Below, piece after piece: positions 26,347-33,227 of a stretch of 33,227 nt of DNA. The notes below the pieces were generated by a model, which saw nothing but the letters and a program-made list of their open reading frames with translations, searched no databases and was not told where the DNA came from. Position 1 is the first letter of the stretch. Every line of letters begins with the position of its first letter. A program made the translations under genes and the position numbers. Location of the stretch: NCBI GenBank assembly GCA_021776055.1, contig JAJFGP010000061.1, forward strand, positions 1-33,227. The letters are read 5' to 3'. Source of the stretch: Kiloniellaceae bacterium (GTDB lineage Bacteria; Pseudomonadota; Alphaproteobacteria; Kiloniellales; J153).

Positions 26347-27269
26347 GTCGCGTTCTCCACCATCCAGGCGCACAGATCGGCAAACGAAATGCCGCAGTGC
26401 GCCGCTTGTTCAGGAACCAGGCTGAGCGGGGTCATGCCCGGCTGCGTGTTGACCTCGAGAAAATAGAGATGACCTTTTGCCGCACCGTTGTTGGCGGGTG
26501 CGGTGTCGTCGTAGCGGAAGTCGGAACGGCTTACCCCGCGACAGCCCAAAGCCTTATGTACCGAACGCGCTGCTTGTAGGGCCGTCTCGGTAATCTCGGC
26601 GGGGATGAGGGCAGGAACGACATGATCGGCGCGGCCGTCGGTGTACTTCGCCTCGTAGTCATAAAAGCCTTCGCGCGGCTGAATCTCCGTCACCGCCAAG
26701 GACTCATCGCCCATAACCGCCACCGACAACTCGCGGCCGGGAATGAAGCGCTCGACCAGAATCTCGTCGCCATATTTCCATGTCGCCAAATCAATCGGCG
26801 GCGTGTTGTCACCCATTTGGACGATGCGCACGCCGACGCTGGAGCCTTCCTGTGCCGGCTTCACGACATAGGGGCGCTCCATCACGTCGCCGGCCGCCAC
26901 GTCTCGCGGGCTGACAATGATACCCTCCGGCGATATCACGCCAGCGGCGCTGGCGATGCTCTTTGTCATCTGCTTATTCATGGCCAATGCCGAGGCCATG
27001 ACACCGGAATGGGTGTAAGGGATACGCAGCAACTCAAGCAGACCCTGCACGCAACCATCCTCGCCCCAGCGGCCGTGCAAAGCGTTGAAGACCACGTCTG
27101 GGGCCGGGCTCAACGACTTGATCAGTTTCGCGACGTCGGTCCCCACATCGATCTCGCTGACGGTGTATCCGGCATCGCGCAACGCCTTGGCGCAGGCCCG
27201 GCCGGTAACCAGCGAGACCTCCCGCTCGGCCGAGCGTCCACCCATGAGCACGGCGACCTTGCGGCTCAT
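26334..27269 (-). CDS. ddl: D-alanine--D-alanine ligase
   Basis: This 311-residue ATP-grasp enzyme makes the D-Ala-D-Ala dipeptide of peptidoglycan precursors. It shows the N-terminal [19 protein letters not shown], the substrate region [35 protein letters not shown], and the ATP/Mg site [20 protein letters not shown]. This is the short DdlB-like type found in division clusters. The start codon overlaps the murB stop (ATGA) and follows GGGAGG. The frame is open much further upstream, but that part is a shadow of murB. Confidence 0.97.
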   Translation of the reverse strand: MSRKVAVLMGGRSAEREVSLVTGRACAKALRDAGYTVSEIDVGTDVAKLIKSLSPAPDVVFNALHGRWGEDGCVQGLLELLRIPYTHSGVMASALAMNKQMTKSIASAAGVISPEGIIVSPRDVAAGDVMERPYVVKPAQEGSSVGVRIVQMGDNTPPIDLATWKYGDEILVERFIPGRELSVAVMGDESLAVTEIQPREGFYDYEAKYTDGRADHVVPALIPAEITETALQAARSVHKALGCRGVSRSDFRYDDTAPANNGAAKGHLYFLEVNTQPGMTPLSLVPEQAAHCGISFADLCAWMVENATCDS

Positions 27270-28216
27270 GACGCGCCTCCCGAGCGGTTGCCGGGAAGCG
27301 GGTTGCCGATGCGGCGAATTTCCCATTCCAACTCGACGCCGCAGGTCTTGCGGACGCGGGCGCGAACGTCTTCGCCCAAGGTCTCGATATCGGTGGCCGT
27401 GGCGGTACCGGTGTTGATCAAGAAGTTGCAATGCTGTTCCGAGACCATGGCGCCGCCGCGCCGCAGGCCACGGCAGCCGGCGCGGTCGATCAGCTCCCAT
27501 GCCTTGCCGTCGGGCGGATTTTTGAATGTCGAGCCGCCGGTGCGGGTGCGGATCGGCTGGCTGCCGGTGCGCGCCGCGTGAATCTCGGCAATACGGCGGG
27601 CGATGGCATCCGGCTCGTCCACATGGCCGTGCAGGCGGGCGCTCAGGAAGATCCAATCCTCCGGCACGCTGGAATGGCGATAGGTATGGCCCAGGTCTTC
27701 GGGCCGCAGGCGGTGAATGGTGCCGCTGGGGTCCACAGCCTCGGCCTCGACCAGGACGTCCTTGATTTCCTTGCCATAGGCTCCGGCGTTCATGCGCAGG
27801 CCGCCGCCGATGGTTCCAGGCACGCCGGAGAGAAACTCCAGCCCGGCCAGACCGCCGACCTTGGCCACCGTGGCGACATTGACGTCCAGGGCCACGGCGC
27901 CGCAGATCACATCTTGGCCGTCGACGGTGATGCCGGCGAACTCACGGCCCAGGCGCAACACGACACCCGGAATACCACCGTCGCGCACCAGTAGATTGGA
28001 GCCGACGCCAATGACGGTCAGTGGCACGTCGGCCGGCTTACCGCGCAGGAAATCGCATAGATCGTCGCGGTCGGCGGGGCGGTACAGCACCTCGGCCGGG
28101 CCGCCCACGCGGAACCAGGTCACACCGGCCAGCGAAACCTGCTCGCGATAGCGGCCCCGGACCGGGGGCAGGCGTTCGATGAGGGCTGTGTCCATGCGTT
28201 GTGCCATGGCGGTCAT
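27266..28216 (-). CDS. murB: UDP-N-acetylenolpyruvoylglucosamine reductase MurB
   Basis: This 316-residue flavoenzyme reduces the enolpyruvyl group of UDP-GlcNAc with NADPH, giving UDP-MurNAc. FAD-binding features are [32 protein letters not shown] and [21 protein letters not shown]. The catalytic segment [19 protein letters not shown] and the active-site Glu near [11 protein letters not shown] are present. It is of type II (no Tyr-loop insertion), as usual in alphaproteobacteria. ATG 28216 overlaps the murC stop; another in-frame ATG lies at 28207. Confidence 0.96.
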   Translation of the reverse strand: MTAMAQRMDTALIERLPPVRGRYREQVSLAGVTWFRVGGPAEVLYRPADRDDLCDFLRGKPADVPLTVIGVGSNLLVRDGGIPGVVLRLGREFAGITVDGQDVICGAVALDVNVATVAKVGGLAGLEFLSGVPGTIGGGLRMNAGAYGKEIKDVLVEAEAVDPSGTIHRLRPEDLGHTYRHSSVPEDWIFLSARLHGHVDEPDAIARRIAEIHAARTGSQPIRTRTGGSTFKNPPDGKAWELIDRAGCRGLRRGGAMVSEQHCNFLINTGTATATDIETLGEDVRARVRKTCGVELEWEIRRIGNPLPGNRSGGAS

Positions 28217-29655
28217 CTTCCCGCCCCCGCGGATTGCTTATCCTTAGCGGCGAAAATCTCTTCCAACTCCGCCGGCAGGGTTTGCGCCCAGGCGGTGATG
28301 TTGCCGGCGCCCAGGCAGACGACCAGATCGCCCGATGACGCCAGTTCGGAAAGGAGCGGGGCCAGCAGCAAGCGGTCGGTGAGCGCGGTCACGTTGCGAT
28401 GGCCGCGATCGCGCAAACCTTCGACCAGGGCGTCGCGGTCGGCACCCTTGATTGGCGCTTCGCCGGCGGCATACACATCGGCGACGATGACGTGATCGGC
28501 ATCGTTGAAGCAGGTGCAGAAATCTTCGAACAGGTCGGCGAGTCGTGAATAGCGATGCGGCTGCACGACGGCGAAGACCTTGCCTTGCGTGGCCTGGCGC
28601 GCCGCTTGCAGGACGGCGGCGATCTCCACCGGGTGGTGCCCGTAGTCGTCGATCACGGCGATGCCGCGCGCCTCGCCGACGCGCGTGAAGCGGCGCTTGA
28701 CGCCCTCGAACGCGCTTAAGGCATTGCGCGCAACATTGTCGGGAATACCCATCTCCAGCGCCACGGCAATCGAGGCTAGCGCGTTGAGCACGTTGTGGTC
28801 GCCGAGCATGGGCAGGCTGAAGCCCTCGATCGTTCGGTTGGTGCCGTGCGCCCGATCATCGACCTCTACGTCGAAGCACGCGGCGACGCCCTTGGTGGAC
28901 AAATTCACGGCACGCACATCGGCCTGCGGCCCAAATCCATAGGTGATGATTCGCCGGTCGCGAATACGGCCGATCAGCGATTGTACCGCCGGATGGTCCA
29001 GGCACAGAACGGCGACGCCGTAGAAGGGGATGTTCTCGACAAAAACCTCGAAGGCCCGATGCAAGGCCTCGACCGAGCCATAGAATTCCATATGCTCCGG
29101 GTCGATGTTGGTGACCACGGCGATGGTCGCGGGCAGCTTGGTGAAGCTGCCGTCGCTTTCATCCGCTTCCACCACCATCCAATCGCCCTGGCCCAGGCGC
29201 GCATTGGTGCCGTAGGCATTGACGATGCCGCCGATGACGACAGTGGGATCGAAGCCGCCGGTATCGAGCATGGCGGCGATCATCGAGGTGGTCGTGGTCT
29301 TGCCGTGGGTACCGCCGACGGCGATCGCCCACTTCAGACGCATCAGCTCGCCCAGCATCTCGGCGCGGCGGACGATGGGGACGAAACGCTCGCGCGCCGC
29401 CACCACCTCGGGGTTATCCGTTTTGACGGCCGAAGAGACGACGACAACCTGCGCCTGCTCCACGTTCTCCGCCCGGTGCCCGACCATCACATCGATGCCC
29501 ATGGTCCGCAGGCGCTGGACGTTGGCGTTCTCCGCCATGTCGCTGCCCTGTACGGTATAACCCTGACTGTGCAGAATCTCGGCGATACCGCTCATGCCGA
29601 TGCCGCCGATACCGACGAAGTGGATGGTTCCCAGATCGAGGGGCAGGGTCCTCAT
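28213..29655 (-). CDS. murC: UDP-N-acetylmuramate--L-alanine ligase MurC
   Basis: This 480-residue Mur ligase adds L-Ala to UDP-MurNAc. The N-terminal nucleotide fold ([18 protein letters not shown]), ATP P-loop [14 protein letters not shown], central [12 protein letters not shown] and [16 protein letters not shown], and the C-terminal [12 protein letters not shown] with VQPHRYSRL are all family-typical. ATG 29655 follows GGGGAGG and overlaps the murG stop by 4 bp (ATGA). A longer open frame to 30123 on this strand runs inside murG and is not part of the gene. Confidence 0.97.
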   Translation of the reverse strand: MRTLPLDLGTIHFVGIGGIGMSGIAEILHSQGYTVQGSDMAENANVQRLRTMGIDVMVGHRAENVEQAQVVVVSSAVKTDNPEVVAARERFVPIVRRAEMLGELMRLKWAIAVGGTHGKTTTTSMIAAMLDTGGFDPTVVIGGIVNAYGTNARLGQGDWMVVEADESDGSFTKLPATIAVVTNIDPEHMEFYGSVEALHRAFEVFVENIPFYGVAVLCLDHPAVQSLIGRIRDRRIITYGFGPQADVRAVNLSTKGVAACFDVEVDDRAHGTNRTIEGFSLPMLGDHNVLNALASIAVALEMGIPDNVARNALSAFEGVKRRFTRVGEARGIAVIDDYGHHPVEIAAVLQAARQATQGKVFAVVQPHRYSRLADLFEDFCTCFNDADHVIVADVYAAGEAPIKGADRDALVEGLRDRGHRNVTALTDRLLLAPLLSELASSGDLVVCLGAGNITAWAQTLPAELEEIFAAKDKQSAGAGR

Positions 29656-30797
29656 GCGGCGGCCTCCCCATGGGACGGCCGCTCGGCACCGTTGTCGTCG
29701 GTGGCAGCGGTTACCAGATCGGCCAAGGCGGCAGCCGCTCGGTCGCGTGCTGTCGCACGGGCGCAGCGGCCCGCGCGGGCCAAAAGCGCCGGATTGGAAA
29801 GAAGAGAGTCGAGGCGTTCCGCCAAGCTTTCCGGGGTTAGCATCGATTGCGGTACCAGCCAGCCACCGCCCGCTTCGACCAGGCGCTGGGCATTCGCCGT
29901 CTGATGATTGTCGGCGGCCCAGGGATAGGGAACCATGACGGCCGGTCGCCCGGCGGCGGCGAGCTCGGCCACGGTGGAGGCGCCGGCGCGGCTGATCACC
30001 AGGTGTGCCGCGGCCAGCCGTTCGGGCATGTTCTCGATGAAGGCGGCCAGCTCGGCCGTCACACCGCAGGTGCTGTAGGCAGCGGCCACCTTGTCGATCT
30101 CCGGACCGCGCACCTGCTGGCAAATCTCGATGCGCTGGCGCAACTCGGGCCGTAGCAGGCTGACGGCCGCTGGCACCACGCTATTGAAGACGGCCGCACC
30201 TTGGCTGCCCCCGACAACCAGCAGACGCAGCGGGCCCGCGTCGTCGGCGACTGCGACCGGACGGTTGGCCAACGCCGCGATTCCCGGCCGCACGGGATTG
30301 CCGGTAATGCGAATCTTGTCGCGGTCGGCGGGGCCAACCCCGTCGACCGACTCGAACGATGTGGCGATCGCCCAGGCGCGCCGCGCCAGCAGGCGGTTGG
30401 CGCGGCCGAGAACGGCGTTCTGTTCATGCAGGATCACGCGCCGGCCACGCCGTGCCGCGGCGAAGACCGTGGGCACCGAGGCGTAGCCGCCGAAGCCGAC
30501 CACCACGTCGCCGTTCAGGTTCTTCAGCAAGGCGCGTGCCTGTAGGAAACCGATGCCCAGATGCACGGCGCCGAGCAACCGCTTACCCAGGCCGGTGCCG
30601 GCTAGGCCACGGGCGCTGATGCAATGGGTTTCGACCTGCGGCAAGTCGGGGCCGAAGCCGCCGCCGCGCCGGTCGGTGATGAGGGCTACGCGCAGGCCAC
30701 GGGCCAGCAGTTCACGCGCCAAAGCTTGCGCCGGGAACATGTGCCCGCCGGTGCCGCCGGCTGCCAGGATCACCCAGTTTGCCTTGGACCGAGTCAT
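29652..30797 (-). CDS. murG: UDP-N-acetylglucosamine transferase MurG
   Basis: This 381-residue GT28 glycosyltransferase adds GlcNAc to lipid I on the cytoplasmic face of the membrane, making lipid II. Landmarks are the G loop [16 protein letters not shown] (residues 12-27), [30 protein letters not shown], the second G loop [12 protein letters not shown], and the UDP-GlcNAc site [19 protein letters not shown] with [15 protein letters not shown]. The start overlaps the ftsW stop in ATGA and follows GGGAGG. Confidence 0.97.
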   Translation of the reverse strand: MTRSKANWVILAAGGTGGHMFPAQALARELLARGLRVALITDRRGGGFGPDLPQVETHCISARGLAGTGLGKRLLGAVHLGIGFLQARALLKNLNGDVVVGFGGYASVPTVFAAARRGRRVILHEQNAVLGRANRLLARRAWAIATSFESVDGVGPADRDKIRITGNPVRPGIAALANRPVAVADDAGPLRLLVVGGSQGAAVFNSVVPAAVSLLRPELRQRIEICQQVRGPEIDKVAAAYSTCGVTAELAAFIENMPERLAAAHLVISRAGASTVAELAAAGRPAVMVPYPWAADNHQTANAQRLVEAGGGWLVPQSMLTPESLAERLDSLLSNPALLARAGRCARATARDRAAAALADLVTAATDDNGAERPSHGEAAA

Positions 30798-31933
30798 ACG
30801 GGACCTCCCGCGCCGATGCGCCGCCGGGTCAGGGCCAGCACCATGCCCATGCCGACCGCCATGGCCAGCATCGATGAACCGCCATAGCTGATGAAGGGCA
30901 GGGTCATGCCTTTTGTCGGCATGAGATGCAGCGACGATGCCATGTTGATGAGCGCCTGCAGGCCGAACTGCGTTAGCAGGCCGGTGCCCGCGAGAAGCAC
31001 GAACAGGTTTTCTTCCTGTATCAGCCGGGAGAAGCTGCGCAACACGATAAAGGCGTACAGCCCGGTAATCATCAAGCAGACGAGCAAACCGAACTCTTCG
31101 CCCGCCACGGCGAAGATAAAATCGGAATGGGAATCCGGCAGCAGCGCCTTGACCGTGCCTTCGCCGGGGCCACGGCCCAGTAGACCACCATTCATGAAGG
31201 CCTCGATGGAGCGCTCGACCTGATAGCTGCCGGCGGCGGTTGGATCGAGGAACCCATTGATGCGGGCGCTGACATGCGGCAGCGCAAAATAGGCGCCGAT
31301 CAGGCCAAGTCCGCCGACCAGACCGAACAGGCCCACCAACTGCAATGACAGACCGGCCAGGAAAAGCTCGACGCCAAAGATAGCGCTAACCAGAAACGCT
31401 TGCCCGAGATCCGGCTGCCGGAGGAGAAGGCCGCCCAGCGCCAGCCATAGGGCGATGGCGATCCAGGTCTCGGGCCGGTGGGTCGGGAAGGAGCCGTCGC
31501 TATTCCGGGTCGAGAGCAGCCAAGCCAAGGTGACCGCGAACATGGGCTTGGCCAACTCGGACGGTTGAACCGAGACGCCGACGACATTGAGCCAACGCGT
31601 CGCGCCCTTGATCTCGGCGCCCATAAACAACGTCAGCGCAAGCAGAACGAGTGAAACCGCCAAGCCGACAACGGTGACGCGCCGCAAGGTGCGCGGGTCG
31701 AGTAGCGACACACCGATCAGCATCGCGAGTCCCAGGAACAGAAAGACGATTTGCCGCTGGGCAAGTTGAAAACTACCGAGGCCGCCAATACGGTCGGCGG
31801 CAACCGGCGAGGCGGTAAGGATCAACAACGCGCCAAAGCCCATCAGGCAAACCACGGCGGCCAGGGTCCAACGGTCCACGGTCCACCACCAGCGGCCGAG
31901 TAGGCTCGTATCGGTGCGGGCGAAGCGGATCAT
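30794..31933 (-). CDS. ftsW: Septal peptidoglycan polymerase FtsW (SEDS)
   Basis: This 379-residue polytopic inner-membrane protein of the SEDS family polymerises lipid II with its class B PBP partner (FtsI) at the septum. About ten hydrophobic segments are seen, beginning LAAVVCLMGFGALLILTAS. Family motifs are GATRWLNVVGVSVQPSELAK, DLGQAFLVSAIFGVELFLAG and the C-terminal FISYGGSSMLAMAVGMGMVL. The large periplasmic loop includes DSHSDFIFAVAGEEFG, with the expected acidic residues. ATG 31933 overlaps the murD stop and follows GGGAG. It lies between murD and murG. Confidence 0.97.
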   Translation of the reverse strand: MIRFARTDTSLLGRWWWTVDRWTLAAVVCLMGFGALLILTASPVAADRIGGLGSFQLAQRQIVFLFLGLAMLIGVSLLDPRTLRRVTVVGLAVSLVLLALTLFMGAEIKGATRWLNVVGVSVQPSELAKPMFAVTLAWLLSTRNSDGSFPTHRPETWIAIALWLALGGLLLRQPDLGQAFLVSAIFGVELFLAGLSLQLVGLFGLVGGLGLIGAYFALPHVSARINGFLDPTAAGSYQVERSIEAFMNGGLLGRGPGEGTVKALLPDSHSDFIFAVAGEEFGLLVCLMITGLYAFIVLRSFSRLIQEENLFVLLAGTGLLTQFGLQALINMASSLHLMPTKGMTLPFISYGGSSMLAMAVGMGMVLALTRRRIGAGGPV

Positions 31934-33227
31934 TGCAGATAGCTCCCGCCTGCTTGCGCCTGGTGATGTGTCGATGCATCGCGGTTGCCGGGCAGAGCTT
32001 CGACAATGGCGCGGAAGGTATTGCCCCGCGCCTCGAAATCGCTGAACTGATCGAAGGACGCGCAGGCCGGGGAGAGCAGCACCACGGCACCCGGGCGCTG
32101 CTCATGCTCGGCCAATTGCTGCGCCTTGCTTACGGCGGTGCTTAGATCGCCGCAGTGAGTCAGGGGCACGTTGCCGTCGAGCGCGGCGGCGAAAGCGGCT
32201 TCGGCCTCGCCGATTAGGTAGGCGTGTGCAATCTTGCGGAACCAGCGCTCCAGACCCGCCAAGCCGCCATCCTTGGGTTGCCCGCCGGCAATCCAATAGA
32301 TCGTTTCGTAGCAGGCGAGGGCCTTGCCGGCGGCTTCCACATTTGTGGCCTTGGAATCGTTGATGTAGGCGATACCCTCGATCACCGCGACCAATTCCTG
32401 CCGGTGCGGTAAGCCAGGGAAGCTGCGCAGTCCCGTGGCGATTTCAGATGGCTCGATGCCGGCCGCCTTGCTCGCGGCATAGGCGGCGGCCGCATTCTGC
32501 CAGTTGTGCTCGCCGGGCAGGCTTGGTGCGTCCTTCAGGTCGAGGACGCGCACCGCGCCGCCCTTGCTGTCGTCGGTGAGTGCGCCATCAAGGGCATAGA
32601 CGCCGCCGGGGCAGGCACGTTGGCTTGTGATCGGCATGACGATCTGTTCGGCGGCATTGGTTAGCTCGGCGAAGATGCCGCGGCTAATCTCATCGTCCAA
32701 TCCGACGACCGCGGTGTGCGGCGTGCGTTGATTGCGGAAGATCAGCCGCTTGGCGGCGGTGTAGCCCGCCATGCCGCCATGCCGCTCCAAATGATCGGCG
32801 GAGACGTTGAGCAGGACCGCCACGTCAAAGGTGATCGAAAGCGTAATTTCAAGTTGGTACGACGACATTTCGAGCACGTAAATGCCACCGGTCTCGAGGG
32901 GCGCCAGATCAAGCGCTGGCGTGCCCAGATTGCCGCCGACGGCTACCCTGCGGCCGGCCGTGGTCAGGATGTGGGCGATCAGTGCCGTCGTCGTCGATTT
33001 GCCGTTGGTGCCGGTGATACCGATGTACTTGGCGTTGCGCTGGGCGCGGGCCAGCAGCTCGATATCGCCGATGATTTCGCACCCGTGCGACTTGGCTAGT
33101 ACGGCGACCGGATGTGGTGCCGGGTGGGTGTGCGGAATGCCGGGCGAAATGACCAAGCTGCTCGGTTCGTGCCAATTGCAGTTGTAGAGATCGACCAAGG
33201 GCACACCGGCCGCACGGGCGGTGGCAC
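31930..33227 (-). CDS. murD: UDP-N-acetylmuramoylalanine--D-glutamate ligase MurD (5' end outside window)
   Basis: At least 432 residues are visible; the N-terminus lies beyond the right edge, where the frame stays open. MurD adds D-Glu to UDP-MurNAc-L-Ala in the cytoplasm. It shows VISPGIPHTHPAPHPV, the P-loop GITGTNGKSTTTALIAHIL, NVSADHLERHGGMAGYTAAK, LPGEHNWQNAAAAYAASKA, LPHRQELV and INDSKATNVEAAGKAL, then LLSPACASFDQFSDFEARG near the end. All are standard MurD motifs. A GTG at 33204 is not a credible start, because the domain-1 sequence continues upstream of it. The stop overlaps the ftsW start (ATGA). Confidence 0.96.
   Translation of the reverse strand, partial: ATARAAGVPLVDLYNCNWHEPSSLVISPGIPHTHPAPHPVAVLAKSHGCEIIGDIELLARAQRNAKYIGITGTNGKSTTTALIAHILTTAGRRVAVGGNLGTPALDLAPLETGGIYVLEMSSYQLEITLSITFDVAVLLNVSADHLERHGGMAGYTAAKRLIFRNQRTPHTAVVGLDDEISRGIFAELTNAAEQIVMPITSQRACPGGVYALDGALTDDSKGGAVRVLDLKDAPSLPGEHNWQNAAAAYAASKAAGIEPSEIATGLRSFPGLPHRQELVAVIEGIAYINDSKATNVEAAGKALACYETIYWIAGGQPKDGGLAGLERWFRKIAHAYLIGEAEAAFAAALDGNVPLTHCGDLSTAVSKAQQLAEHEQRPGAVVLLSPACASFDQFSDFEARGNTFRAIVEALPGNRDASTHHQAQAGGSYLQ

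Noticed and set aside
28795-29904. Plus-strand open frame of 369 codons across murC and murG
   Set aside because: It is antisense to two essential genes with all motifs intact; His/Gly/Asp-rich low-complexity product without an RBS or recognisable family.

Overview
The window is GC-rich chromosomal DNA from an alphaproteobacterium, most plausibly of the Rhodospirillales. That placement is inferred from gene content and order: murD-ftsW-murG-murC-murB-ddl-ftsQ-ftsA-ftsZ-lpxC-bamD-recN-ligA on one strand, an FtsZ with a long linker, and DUF1127 and DUF6969 proteins. No rRNA or tRNA gene, CRISPR array, transposase or integrase gene was seen.

Left part (1-8.7 kb) holds unlinked housekeeping and accessory genes: a 4-oxalocrotonate tautomerase-like protein, a secreted lectin-like protein (-), an mlaA-mlaC pair for outer-membrane lipid transport (-), a hotdog thioesterase (+), an exported pentapeptide-repeat protein (+), a GNAT acetyltransferase (-), a ClC chloride channel/antiporter with CBS domains (+), a zinc carboxypeptidase-like succinylglutamate desuccinylase/aspartoacylase family protein (-), and a DUF6969 protein (-).

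Middle part (8.7-16 kb): a small orphan lipoprotein gene lies between two near-identical 40-bp copies of the uvrD translation leader. Then come uvrD/pcrA and prmA (+), which overlap at CTGA, a protein with three tandem DUF1127 motifs (-), an Xaa-Pro aminopeptidase (+) and an 85-residue protein of unknown function (-).

Right part (16-33.2 kb) is one long leftward block. Cell-wall precursor synthesis (murD, murG, murC, murB, ddl) and division genes (ftsW, ftsQ, ftsA, ftsZ) are tightly coupled; murD through ddl join by 4-bp ATGA overlaps. A hairpin terminator follows ftsZ. lpxC (lipid A), bamD (outer-membrane protein assembly), recN and ligA (DNA repair and replication) follow in the same direction. 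murD is cut by the right edge of the window.

The most unusual structures are the duplicated uvrD leader flanking the orphan lipoprotein gene, a 250-bp nested inverted-repeat (MITE/REP-like) element filling the bamD-recN gap, the triple DUF1127 protein, and a PrmA reading frame with no ATG or GTG start. I see no complete new multi-gene system. The lipoprotein cargo between leader copies is the best candidate for something undescribed.
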